Positions 53,007-61,762 of a stretch of 64,000 nt of DNA are shown piece by piece; the stretch's first letter is position 1; every line of letters starts with the position of its first letter. The translations under genes and the position numbers were made by a program. Source of the stretch: Lachnoclostridium sp. UBA1308 (GTDB lineage Bacteria > Bacillota > Clostridia > Lachnospirales > Lachnospiraceae). The notes below the pieces were generated by a model. The model did no database searches. It saw only the letters and a list, made by a program, of their open reading frames with translations, and was not told the origin of the DNA. The DNA is taken from the NCBI GenBank assembly GCA_002307215.1, contig DBTU01000012.1, forward strand, positions 1 through 64,000, in the 5' to 3' direction.

Positions 53007-54629
53007 TTGTCAAAAGCAACAACAAAGCCAATTATTAAAAGGTCCGATAAGCCAAAAAACTCAGCCACCCCTGTCGTAATACTCGAAGCCGACAAGCCTT
53101 TATCACAGTCCATGCTGTGGAAATTGCAGACAGACTTTTATGCAAATCAAGGGCCGGAAGCCTGGATTAAAGGAATTGTCCCTCAATATATAACAACAAA
53201 TCCCTATATCGCAAACCTCTATGCTAAAACTGTATTTGGATACTGCAGGGACTTAGCTTTACGTGAGGACTTTGATAAGAATACTACCATCTACATCATG
53301 GAGCTTGCAGCCGGAGTTGGGCGATTCACCTATACATTTCTTAAACGATTTTTTCATATTGTTGATCATTCTTCCCTAAAGGGGCTAAAATTTAAATATA
53401 TAATAACGGATTTCGCTGAGAGAAACGTACAATACTGGCAGACCCACAGCTTCTTAAAGCCTTATTTTGAAAGTGGTATACTTGATTGCGCAACCTTTGA
53501 CATGACATCAGATGAAGAACTTAGATTAAGATGTTGTGGTGAAGTTCTGAGTAAAGGCAATAGGAATCATCCACTAATATTATTCGCTAATTATACCTTT
53601 GATAGTGTTCCTCAAGATACATTCTATGTAGATAAGGGAGTACTTCATGAAGGTCTGATTACAATTACTTCTAGCGGTGAGCAGGCAGATTCTACGGACA
53701 AATCCATACTGGCAGGTTTAGACTATTACTATACCGACAAGCCAATACAGGGGAATTGTTATTACGAGGAATCTAATATAAATGATATTCTACTGTATTA
53801 TCAAGATTGCCTGGAGGATACCGCCTTTTCCTTACCGATCCTTGCCTTAAGGTGCATTGATCGATTAATAAAGCTGTTTCATAATGACGTAATCCTGATT
53901 TCCACGGATAAGGGGTATCGGAGTGTTTCCTCTATGAACAAGAATTATCACCCCTTTTTATCAAAGCATGGCTCCATATCACTTACGGTTAACTTTCACG
54001 CCCTGGAATTATTTTTTAATGGTCTTGGTGGAAAAGCAATTCACAGTATTTATGAACATGAAAATGTAACGATGTCCTTGTTTTTACTGGGCAAATACTC
54101 TCAAGATTTTACAGAAACAGCGATGGCCTATCAAGAGATTATTGAAAATATTGGGCCGGATGATTTTTATATTATTAAAAAAGCTGTTGTACCTCTGCAG
54201 AAGTCCCTTACAACAAAGGAACTTCTGACCTTTCTACGCTATACTGTTTGGGATGCAAGAACCTTTCTTGAATTCTATAACACCTTACTCGAACGAATAG
54301 CTGGTGAGAAGGATTTTCCAAAAGACGAACTGATTGACGTAATCCATAAAGTTTGGGAGCATTATTTTCCGCTTGGTGAAGAGGGAGATATTGCCTATTG
54401 TTTGGGTACCTTATTGGGCTACTTTGGCTATGATAATGATGCCCTCAAGCTTTTCCAAACTTCTGTAGAATTCTACGGTGAAAACGCAGCCATATATTAT
54501 GAAATCGCACTATGCTATTATAATTTGCTGGAACTTGATAATGCCATGATGTACCTCGAAAAATCACTTATTATAGACCCTGACTTTGAAGAGAGTCAAA
54601 GTTTAAAAAGCTTAATTGGAGCGCAATAA
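53007..54629 (+). CDS. Methyltransferase-like protein (MidA/SAM-dependent type) with C-terminal TPRs
   Basis: 540 aa starting at TTG (AGGAGGCATTATT upstream). A Rossmann methyltransferase motif I is seen as YIMELAAGVGRFTYTFLKRF near residue 92, then FKYIITDFAERNVQYWQTH, reminiscent of the MidA/NDUFAF7 family of protein-arginine methyltransferases. The last ~80 residues form tetratricopeptide repeats (IYYEIALCYYNLLELDNAMM). The role is unknown; the fusion suggests a protein substrate. It stands alone, with its own terminator downstream. Confidence 0.65.
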   Translation: MSKATTKPIIKRSDKPKNSATPVVILEADKPLSQSMLWKLQTDFYANQGPEAWIKGIVPQYITTNPYIANLYAKTVFGYCRDLALREDFDKNTTIYIMELAAGVGRFTYTFLKRFFHIVDHSSLKGLKFKYIITDFAERNVQYWQTHSFLKPYFESGILDCATFDMTSDEELRLRCCGEVLSKGNRNHPLILFANYTFDSVPQDTFYVDKGVLHEGLITITSSGEQADSTDKSILAGLDYYYTDKPIQGNCYYEESNINDILLYYQDCLEDTAFSLPILALRCIDRLIKLFHNDVILISTDKGYRSVSSMNKNYHPFLSKHGSISLTVNFHALELFFNGLGGKAIHSIYEHENVTMSLFLLGKYSQDFTETAMAYQEIIENIGPDDFYIIKKAVVPLQKSLTTKELLTFLRYTVWDARTFLEFYNTLLERIAGEKDFPKDELIDVIHKVWEHYFPLGEEGDIAYCLGTLLGYFGYDNDALKLFQTSVEFYGENAAIYYEIALCYYNLLELDNAMMYLEKSLIIDPDFEESQSLKSLIGAQ

Positions 54630-54659
54630 ATGAACTAATTAACAAGTTTTAAAATCAAA

Positions 54660-54689
54660 ACAGCCTGTTGATAGTTGAAAACAGGCTGT
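54660..54689. terminator. Terminator between convergent genes
   Basis: ACAGCCTGTT (54660-54669) pairs with AACAGGCTGT (54680-54689), followed by CTTTC. Confidence 0.75.
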
Positions 54690-54739
54690 CTTTCATCTTT
54701 ATCATAACTGAATACTACCTCACATAACAAAGCCGCTGA

Positions 54740-55783
54740 TCAACAATCCGCCTCTAATTCCTGTGTGACGTCCTTGTACCATTTCGATCGCATGATATCA
54801 ATATGTGTTTGCTTTGAGGCATTTAAATCTAACTGTCCGAGATGGATGCCATACAGATTGCTGTTAAAGTCTGTATAGAAGTAGTAACTAAGGTTCGTAT
54901 GATCTCTAATAACACTCCATTGCGTCCAGTCCATGGAACCGGCAGGCAGACTTGGGTCTGTAACAACCATTGTCCCAATTGGTACAGAAAGTGTCTGAAG
55001 AATCTGTCTGGCTGCACCGATGGCCTCACTGATATTCTGAGGTCTAAAAGCTGTATGTCGTAGAAAGGCTGCCCTGACGAAGCGGGAGCGAGGGGATGGA
55101 TCCCCCGGAATACCGAGTTGACCGATGCTGCTGACTTCCTCTCCACAGATTGTAGTAGTTATATTATCCACGCTTAACTGCTGGTAGAATTGATTATTCG
55201 TAAGCTGCCAATCATAGGTCGGATCGTTCGTCAATACTCCCATTCTGTTCGTATACATCCGCATCTCTCCATCTACGAATTCGATGATTAAGCTATTTCC
55301 ATTCGCATCAGTAACAATATAATGTAAAAGCGTCGAAAAATCATCTTTTGGAAGTAACTCATTCATATTTACGACATTTAGTTCCAATAGCGCTTCTTTT
55401 ACCTCATAAATATTTTTGAAATTCCCTAGTATATAGGGCACCATATTAGCATTATAGAGAATAGGGACGCCCGGTTTTGGTTTCGGATACTTGCTGGTGA
55501 ACAAGGATAAATGAGCAGCACAAAGTCCTTTCTCATTCAAACCATCCGCATAAACGATAGGAATCATAATACCCTCTGTTCCTACACCAACGAATGCGTA
55601 CTTATTCGTCCAACTTATTTCACCCGGTAAATCCGCTTGCGGAAACGACTGTCCACGGGGTACAAAATTGACGGACCAATTTATTGTATTATCTTCAACA
55701 CTTGTCGCAAACCAATCCAAAGTTCGTGCTGAAATCAGCGGTTCCTCTTTGGATTCGCGAGGGATTGTTATATTTGTGCACAT
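54740..55783 (-). CDS. Choloylglycine hydrolase family amidase (bile salt hydrolase / penicillin V acylase type)
   Basis: 347 aa from the ATG at 55783, chosen because GGAGTG lies 6 bases upstream and because the Ntn-hydrolase nucleophile Cys must be residue 2 (MCTNI). Other family residues: Arg and Asp in SARTLDW (about 19-22), Asn in LTNDPTYDWQLTN, and Arg in GDPSPRSRFVRA. No signal peptide, so cytoplasmic. It hydrolyses an amide such as a conjugated bile salt, penicillin V or an acyl-homoserine; the motifs do not decide which. Monocistronic. Confidence 0.88.
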   Translation of the reverse strand: MCTNITIPRESKEEPLISARTLDWFATSVEDNTINWSVNFVPRGQSFPQADLPGEISWTNKYAFVGVGTEGIMIPIVYADGLNEKGLCAAHLSLFTSKYPKPKPGVPILYNANMVPYILGNFKNIYEVKEALLELNVVNMNELLPKDDFSTLLHYIVTDANGNSLIIEFVDGEMRMYTNRMGVLTNDPTYDWQLTNNQFYQQLSVDNITTTICGEEVSSIGQLGIPGDPSPRSRFVRAAFLRHTAFRPQNISEAIGAARQILQTLSVPIGTMVVTDPSLPAGSMDWTQWSVIRDHTNLSYYFYTDFNSNLYGIHLGQLDLNASKQTHIDIMRSKWYKDVTQELEADC

Positions 55784-55933
55784 CTTTTTCACTCCTTAAT
55801 TTATTGAAAATCCTTTGTGGTACAGATTTTCTACTCTATTTATATTCGATGAAATTAATTTTGTTCGTATTTATATAAATCGTAATTCATGTTACACTGG
55901 AATAATCACAGTAAGTAAGAAAGACGCGACCAT

Positions 55934-56755
55934 ATGAAAAAAGGATTAGAATTGATACAAGAAATTGATAGCTGTATTGTAGAGCAGGGAACTGCTGCTT
56001 TTTGGTGGCTTGGACAAATGGGTCAGGTAATTAAGCTGGGGGGGGTTGTTATCTATATCGATGCCTTCTTATCGGATGGACCCTCCAGAAATATTCCCTC
56101 CTTACTTGCACCTGAAGAAATTACCAATGCGGATTTTATCCTTGGAACTCATGACCATGATGATCATATCGATCGGGCCGTTTGGCACCGACTATCCATA
56201 TCTTCACCCAAGGCCCTGTTTGTGGTTCCACGATGTTTAGTAAAATCCCTTTCTCACGATTTAGATATACCCAAAGAGAGATTTTATGGCCTTGATGATG
56301 GCCTATCTTTGAAAAAGAACGGAATAACAATTACAGGTATTCCTTCCGCTCATGAATTTTTAGACCAAGACATTCTTACCGGGAGCTATCCTTATCTTGG
56401 ATATGTACTTGAGGGAAATGATTGTACTCTATATCATTCCGGGGATACTTGCATTTATGAAGGATTACATCAAAAGCTCAGACGCTGGGCAAATATTGAT
56501 GTGATGTTCATTCCTATTAACGGAAGAGACGCTAAAAGATATTCTGATAACATTATTGGTAATATGACCTACCAAGAAGCCGTAGATCTTGCAGGATTAA
56601 TAAAACCGGGCTTGGTTGTGCCTTGTCATTATGAAATGTTTCGCTTCAATAGTGAATCTCCTCAGTTATTCACCGATTACCTTGAAGTGAAGTATCCAGG
56701 AATAAAATACTGGGTTGGAAACCATGGTGATGAGGTATTAATAAACAAAAAATAA
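55934..56755 (+). CDS. UlaG-like metallo-beta-lactamase-fold lactonase
   Basis: 273 aa. The metal site THDHDDHIDR (about 71-80) is the HxHxDH motif. Further ligands are in HSGDTCIYEG (Asp) and VVPCHYEMF (His). The N-terminal GTAAFWWLGQMGQVIKLGG matches UlaG-type L-ascorbate-6-phosphate lactonases. The start has a weak AAGAAAG site. A zinc dehydrogenase follows 52 bases later, so the two may act in one sugar-acid or polyol pathway; that is inferred. Confidence 0.82.
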   Translation: MKKGLELIQEIDSCIVEQGTAAFWWLGQMGQVIKLGGVVIYIDAFLSDGPSRNIPSLLAPEEITNADFILGTHDHDDHIDRAVWHRLSISSPKALFVVPRCLVKSLSHDLDIPKERFYGLDDGLSLKKNGITITGIPSAHEFLDQDILTGSYPYLGYVLEGNDCTLYHSGDTCIYEGLHQKLRRWANIDVMFIPINGRDAKRYSDNIIGNMTYQEAVDLAGLIKPGLVVPCHYEMFRFNSESPQLFTDYLEVKYPGIKYWVGNHGDEVLINKK

Positions 56756-56807
56756 TGTGATTACCCAAACGTGAAAAAACACTAATCAATAGGAAAGAAG
56801 GACTAAT

Positions 56808-57791
56808 ATGAAAGCAGCATTTAAAAAATCCCCCTTGGATGTAATAATTCGTGATACAGATTTACGTAAAATAGGTGATTATGAGATTCTAATAAAGGTA
56901 AAGTCTTGCGGTGTATGCGGTGGGGATTTAAGTACTTCCGTGGAATATGAACATTTCGGTCATGAAATGGCAGGTGTGGTGCAAGAAATCGGACGATGTG
57001 TCAGTGGTATCAAGTTAGGAGATACCGTAGTAGTTGAGAGTGGAAGCTTCTGCGGTGTGTGCGATAATTGCAGAGATGGTAGAGTTGATTTGTGTAAAAA
57101 TGTTATTCCCGGCAGTTATTCGGGTTTTGCCGAATATGCAATTGTTCCAGCAAAAAATGCTGTAATTTATGAAGGTATCACTTTTAAACAAGCGAGTATT
57201 ATAGAGCCCTTGGGTGTTGCTATTGACCTAGTTTATACCGCTGATATTAAGCTGAATGATCATGTACTTATCATTGGTGGGGGATCCATCGGATTAATGG
57301 CACTGCGCCTTGCTAAATCAATGGGCGCCGGTAAAATATATGTGGCTCAACATTCCGGTTCACTCCGTAAGCTCGAGCTAGCGAAGTCTCTTGGCGCCGA
57401 TGATTTTATATTTACCGATAAGCAAAAGATTGAAGATTATGCTTTCCCTAAGGGTGGTGTTGATAAGGTGTTGATTACTGCCCCTCCAAGCACGATTCCC
57501 TCTGCTGTTCATGTAATGAATTATGGCGGCACCATTGCCTTTATTGGTTTTTCATCAGATTCAAAGATTACCCTTGACGCCCATCAGTTTCATGTTAAAA
57601 AGCTTCAACTCAAAGGGGCTTTTGCAGCACCCGGTTTATATTATCCCACAGCAATTGATCTGGTAAAATCCGGTGTTATTGATACGAATTTATTCATCAG
57701 TCACACTTTTTGCATCGATGAGATTGCCGATATTATGAAAACTCTTGCAACTGACCGAGGTTCCGTCATAAAGTGTGTCATGCTGGATTGA
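56808..57791 (+). CDS. Zinc-dependent medium-chain dehydrogenase
   Basis: 327 aa, alcohol/polyol dehydrogenase family. Catalytic zinc Cys in SCGVCGGD and the GHE motif FGHEMAGVV; structural zinc Cys cluster CGVCDNCRDGRVDLC. The NAD-binding loop is IIGGGSIGLMALRLAK. Slightly short for the family (about 340-350). GGAAAGAAGG precedes the start. Co-directional with the lactonase upstream. Substrate not determined, probably a polyol or threonine-like alcohol. Confidence 0.88.
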   Translation: MKAAFKKSPLDVIIRDTDLRKIGDYEILIKVKSCGVCGGDLSTSVEYEHFGHEMAGVVQEIGRCVSGIKLGDTVVVESGSFCGVCDNCRDGRVDLCKNVIPGSYSGFAEYAIVPAKNAVIYEGITFKQASIIEPLGVAIDLVYTADIKLNDHVLIIGGGSIGLMALRLAKSMGAGKIYVAQHSGSLRKLELAKSLGADDFIFTDKQKIEDYAFPKGGVDKVLITAPPSTIPSAVHVMNYGGTIAFIGFSSDSKITLDAHQFHVKKLQLKGAFAAPGLYYPTAIDLVKSGVIDTNLFISHTFCIDEIADIMKTLATDRGSVIKCVMLD

Positions 57792-58230
57792 TTCTATGTA
57801 GCCCCTTGTAATCTTTGGCTTAATCATGCTATAGTATTAAGTGGACTCTGAAGCATACAAATATGCTGTCAAGCAGGGCCTAAGTGTCAAGAAGAGCTAA
57901 ACTGTAAAGCAACTTTATTACTAGAAGAATGAATCGTAGTTACTATATTGTTTGTACCACACAAGAGGCTTCATTACTCTCATCATCTGCATTATGGGGA
58001 GTATATGTAGTCTCTTGTATCTTTGTTCGGACATAAATGTCTCCTACTTATCTCCATTGCTCACTTACATAGAAAAGAATTGTGCTACCATCTAAGGGAG
58101 TGACATATAAATATTTCATAGGTATTATGTATTTATATTGTTTTTATTAATTAATTAAAAATTTATTGTCGATTATCTAACACAAGCGTATAATTACATT
58201 AATGTATATCAACTTATAGGGGGAAGCGGT
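57792..58230. other. 439-base gap with no supported gene
   Basis: Only a 33-codon minus-strand frame around 57950-58050 (reading VGDIYVRTKIQETTYTPHNA) looks faintly protein-like; it has no start. The last ~80 bases should carry the promoter of the SIMPL gene. I see no hairpin terminator for the dehydrogenase gene. Confidence 0.3.
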
Positions 58231-58980
58231 ATGAATGAGTTTAGTATCAAGCGAGCAATCAGTAACATCCTAGTTGCAATTATCCTAATTGTAGGAGCAA
58301 TTGTATCATCCACAATTCTAATCAATGGAGTCGTAAAGATTAAATCCTCACAATCAACTATAACAGTTACCGGGTCTGCCAAACAGCAAATCACCTCAGA
58401 CTGGATTGTGTGGACCGGTAGCTTTGACGCTAAATCAGCTGAGTTGACCGATGCCTATGCCAAGCTGGAAGTAAGTAGGAACAAGGTCTCAGAATACTTT
58501 AAAGGAAAAGGGTTAAGTGAAGATGACTTTGTCTTTAATTCCATCACAACCTCCATTTATTATGTCATGAATGATTATGGCGCCTACACGAATAAGATTG
58601 ACTATTACGATTTATCTCAGACAATGACAATTAAATCCGGTGAGATAGACAGCATAACAGAGATTACCAGAAATGCTACCGAGCTTCTTAACCAGGATGT
58701 AGCTTTCCAATCCGACCCGCCCCAATACTTCTATACAAAACTAGCAGATATGAAGATTACTATGCTGGCCGAAGCAACGGCGGATGCTAAAAAACGTGCC
58801 GAGATGATGGCTGAAAATGCAGGTAACAAGCTGGGTGATCTTAAGTATGCCGACATGGGCGTGATGCAGATAACCCCTCTGTATTCTAATGAAATCGATG
58901 ATTACGGTATCAATGATACCTCCTCCTTAGAAAAGGAAATCACCGCTGTTGTTCATTGTCAGTTTAAAATTGCGGATTAA
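58231..58980 (+). CDS. SIMPL (DUF541) domain membrane-anchored protein
   Basis: 249 aa. One N-terminal membrane segment (about 12-34) precedes the SIMPL domain. Its opening strand is STITVTGSAKQQITSDWIVW, and ATADAKKRAEMMAENAGNKL, the helix typical of the family, lies near residue 190. AGGGGGAAG precedes the ATG. It is related to BP26/OMP28-type periplasmic proteins with a poorly known, possibly stress-related, role. Confidence 0.85.
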   Translation: MNEFSIKRAISNILVAIILIVGAIVSSTILINGVVKIKSSQSTITVTGSAKQQITSDWIVWTGSFDAKSAELTDAYAKLEVSRNKVSEYFKGKGLSEDDFVFNSITTSIYYVMNDYGAYTNKIDYYDLSQTMTIKSGEIDSITEITRNATELLNQDVAFQSDPPQYFYTKLADMKITMLAEATADAKKRAEMMAENAGNKLGDLKYADMGVMQITPLYSNEIDDYGINDTSSLEKEITAVVHCQFKIAD

Positions 58981-58993
58981 TAATTTTCCCGCC

Positions 58994-59023
58994 TTGACAA
59001 GCACTTAATGTCAATGTTATACT
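58994..59023 (+). promoter_or_regulatory. Promoter of the T-box/methionyl-tRNA synthetase gene
   Basis: TTGACA at 58994-58999 and TATACT at 59018-59023 with an 18-base spacer. Confidence 0.7.
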
Positions 59024-59034
59024 TTTACAAATCT

Positions 59035-59331
59035 AATGAAAAAGGCTATGAAGAGAAGAGTAATTTTATACTGCGTTTCCAGAGAGTCTGTATTTGCTGA
59101 GAACAGATAACGCCGGTAGAATGAAACAAGCCTCGGAGCCGCATACGGATCTCTAATAGAACTACCCTTAGAGTGATGCTATGACGTTTGTCTACGTTAC
59201 AGGAATAGAGTATAAGCTGCTTGCGGGGAGTACTTGATGAGACTTTTATGGTGACATGGAAGTATACTAGGGTGGCACCGCGATAAAGAGAAATCCATCG
59301 CCCCTTGAAATAATATTATTTCAGGGGGTAT
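59035..59331 (+). promoter_or_regulatory. T-box riboswitch leader, methionine specifier
   Basis: The T-box sequence AGGGTGGCACCGCG lies at 59269-59282. Stem I contains the usual AGAGAG and GAACAG-type elements, with ATG at 59121-59123 as the probable specifier codon, matching the downstream enzyme. The terminator is CCCCTTGAAATAAT (59301-59314) with ATTATTTCAGGGGG (59315-59328), followed by TATTTTT. The GGGGG in its 3' arm is also the gene's ribosome site, 7 bases before the ATG, so the hairpin should block both transcription and translation. Confidence 0.88.
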
Positions 59332-59335
59332 TTTT

Positions 59336-61318
59336 ATGTATTCTAAAAAACTGACACCGGGAGAACGTCCTATTTTCCCCAAAAAAGCTGTTGTTACGGC
59401 AGGTATGCCGTATGGCAACAAGAATCTTCACTTTGGTCATGTAGGTGGAATGTATGTACACGCAGATATTTTTGCGCGATTTTTGAGAGACCGTATCGGC
59501 AGGCAAAATGTTATCTTTATTTCGGGAACGGACTGCTTTGGCTCTCCCATTCTGGAAAGCTATCGAAAAATTAAGCAAAACGGTTATGAAGGAACCATTG
59601 AAGAATATGTTCTCCAAAACCATGAAAGTCAGAAGAAGACACTAAAAAAATATGAAATCGAGCTTGATCTGTTCGGAGCTTCCGCACTGAATCGAACAGG
59701 CGAGGTTCATCAGGAGGTTTCCAACTGGCTCTTCGAGACATTGTATGAAAGTGGGCATATCAGGAAATATTCATCGCCGCAATTTTATGACGAGGAATAT
59801 GACGTGTTTTTAAATGGCCGCCAGGTAACCGGACGATGCCCGCTTACAGGCTGTACCTCGGAACATGCATATGCTGATGAATGCTCTCTGGGGCATCAAT
59901 ATATGCCCAGCGAATTACTTAATCCGGTCTCTGTTCTGTCAGGAAAAGTCCCCTCCTTTCGTGATGTAACCAACTGGTACTTTGCTCTGGACGAATGCAT
60001 TAGTTCACTCAGAGAGCAATTGGAGTTCCTAAGAACAAACACAAACACTCGAAAGTACGAATTAAATATTATTGATGAATTTTTAAAGAAACCATTACTT
60101 CATGTGCCACGTAAATATTTTGATAACCTGATGGAGCTGGAGGCAAAGCTGCCGGCGCATATGACATTTGATGATGAAAAGAAACCTTCCGTTGCTTTCG
60201 AATTTGAAACCCTTGGTTTAAGAGATACTGCAAAAAAGCTTCTTGATGGGCTTGGTATTCATTATACAGCGGGAAAGACACTGGTACCCTTCCGTTTGTC
60301 CGGAAATGTAGACTGGGGTGTGAAGGTTCCGGACAAAGAAGATTTGAAAGGTCTTTCTTTCTGGGTATGGCCGGAATCGCTATGGGCTCCTATTTCCTTC
60401 ACTAAGGCTTATCTTGAATCCATTGGAAGAAACCCCGAAGAATGGCAGGATTGGTGGAATGGTGAGGATTCGCTGGTTTACCAATTTATCGGAGAGGATA
60501 ATATTTATTTCTATGCCCTTGCTGAAATGGGTATTTTCCAGTGTTTAAATGTCGGTAAAAACAAAATGAAATTACCCCATATTATTTCAAACCGTCACAT
60601 TTTATTCATGGATACGAAGGCAAGCAGCAGCTCCGAACTTAAACCCCCTATGGCAGACGAGCTTCTGGAGTTCTATACTCCCGAACAGCTTCGGATGCAC
60701 TTTATGAGTCTCGGTCTTTCTTCAAAAAGTACCGGATTCAAGCCTCAGGTATTAATGAAGGAAGAAGACCGGGTTGGTGTTGATATGGTTCTTAAGGATG
60801 GGAATCTACTGACCAATGTATTTAACCGCCTTATTCGTTCCTGTTTTTATACCGCTCAGTCTCATTATGGCGGCAGAATTCCAGGTGGCAATTTAAGCAC
60901 CCTGATAAAGGAACTGGTGGAAAAGCATATCTTAGAATATGAACGACAGATGTATAATCATGAATTTCATCGTATCTCATATGTTCTGGATGAATATATT
61001 CGCGACGTAAATAAATATTGGTCCAACCGAATTCGTATTGCAGATACGAATCTGGATGAAGCTGTTCGAAAACAAACAGTATTTGATTGTTTTTATGCTT
61101 GCAAGGTTATGGCAATTCTTGTACATCCGATTGCACCAACCGGCTGTGAAATGTTTCGTGAATACCTAAAGGTGGATGATCGATTATGGAATTGGGAGTA
61201 TATTTTTGAACCCATCGAATTTTATATAGGGGATTTGGAAAAACATGAACTTAAATTTCTGGAGCCCCGCGTTGACTTCTTCTCTAAGCTGGAAAGTCAA
61301 TTTAATATTCCTGACTAA
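59336..61318 (+). CDS. Divergent methionyl-tRNA synthetase (class I)
   Basis: 660 aa. The HIGH-type motif is NLHFGHVGG (about residues 30-38). The zinc-knuckle region is CPLTGCTSEHAYADECSLGH. FIGEDNIYFYALAE is typical of MetRS. At the KMSKS position it reads MDTKASSSSELKPP, so the canonical lysine-rich loop is lost. It also lacks the C-terminal tRNA-binding EMAP domain. The Met-type T-box supports the identity. It may be a second, specialised MetRS (for example resistant to an inhibitor) or act in a non-ribosomal reaction. Confidence 0.82.
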   Translation: MYSKKLTPGERPIFPKKAVVTAGMPYGNKNLHFGHVGGMYVHADIFARFLRDRIGRQNVIFISGTDCFGSPILESYRKIKQNGYEGTIEEYVLQNHESQKKTLKKYEIELDLFGASALNRTGEVHQEVSNWLFETLYESGHIRKYSSPQFYDEEYDVFLNGRQVTGRCPLTGCTSEHAYADECSLGHQYMPSELLNPVSVLSGKVPSFRDVTNWYFALDECISSLREQLEFLRTNTNTRKYELNIIDEFLKKPLLHVPRKYFDNLMELEAKLPAHMTFDDEKKPSVAFEFETLGLRDTAKKLLDGLGIHYTAGKTLVPFRLSGNVDWGVKVPDKEDLKGLSFWVWPESLWAPISFTKAYLESIGRNPEEWQDWWNGEDSLVYQFIGEDNIYFYALAEMGIFQCLNVGKNKMKLPHIISNRHILFMDTKASSSSELKPPMADELLEFYTPEQLRMHFMSLGLSSKSTGFKPQVLMKEEDRVGVDMVLKDGNLLTNVFNRLIRSCFYTAQSHYGGRIPGGNLSTLIKELVEKHILEYERQMYNHEFHRISYVLDEYIRDVNKYWSNRIRIADTNLDEAVRKQTVFDCFYACKVMAILVHPIAPTGCEMFREYLKVDDRLWNWEYIFEPIEFYIGDLEKHELKFLEPRVDFFSKLESQFNIPD

Positions 61319-61353
61319 TCAAAATCAAAGTGCCCGCTTTGTGGAGACAAAGA

Positions 61354-61398
61354 AAGAAGACTTAGCATAATGGTTCTTCCATCGTGCTAAGTCTTCTT
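61354..61398 (+). terminator. Terminator after the synthetase gene
   Basis: AAGAAGACTTAGCA (61354-61367) pairs with TGCTAAGTCTTCTT (61385-61398), followed by TT. Confidence 0.8.
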
Positions 61399-61400
61399 TT

Positions 61401-61652
61401 CTATAGGTGTAGTAAAAAGTCTATCACGCTATCATTGATCACTGTCGATGTAGCAGTGGTGGTCTCATTATTATGAACCGTCTGAAATATATCCGTACCA
61501 TACCCCGAATTTGCATCATCAAAATTATTACGATCTACCCAATTTGTAGTCTGGCCTTGAATGAATGCCATGTAACTGCCAACACCGGAAAAAGGATACC
61601 ACATATACAGATAAAACTCAGGTATATGCGAACGCGAACTTCTTGAATTTTC
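61401..61652 (-). pseudogene. C-terminal fragment of an unidentified protein
   Basis: A minus-strand frame, bounded upstream by a TAG at 61653-61655, reads MWYPFSGVGSYMAFIQGQTT and ends VINDSVIDFLLHL. The last part resembles the C-terminus of alpha/beta hydrolases (conserved His then V..VIDFL), but that is weak. No ribosome site or plausible start. Probably the tail of a deleted gene. Confidence 0.4.
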
Positions 61653-61665
61653 CTATTTTATTTGC

Positions 61666-61683
61666 TATACTTAATTAAGTATA
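61666..61683. promoter_or_regulatory. 18-bp perfect palindrome upstream of the AraC gene
   Basis: TATACTTAATTAAGTATA is self-complementary and lies 80 bases before the AraC start; a possible regulator site. Confidence 0.45.
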
Positions 61684-61762
61684 TAGCTCTTATGATTGAA
61701 GTTCTACCATTTATCAGCCACAATATAGCACGAACAGGACATTTGGAAAGGATGCCATTCCT

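Noticed and set aside
57940..58060. Minus-strand 33-codon frame in the gap after the dehydrogenase
   Set aside because: Too short, no start, not recognised.
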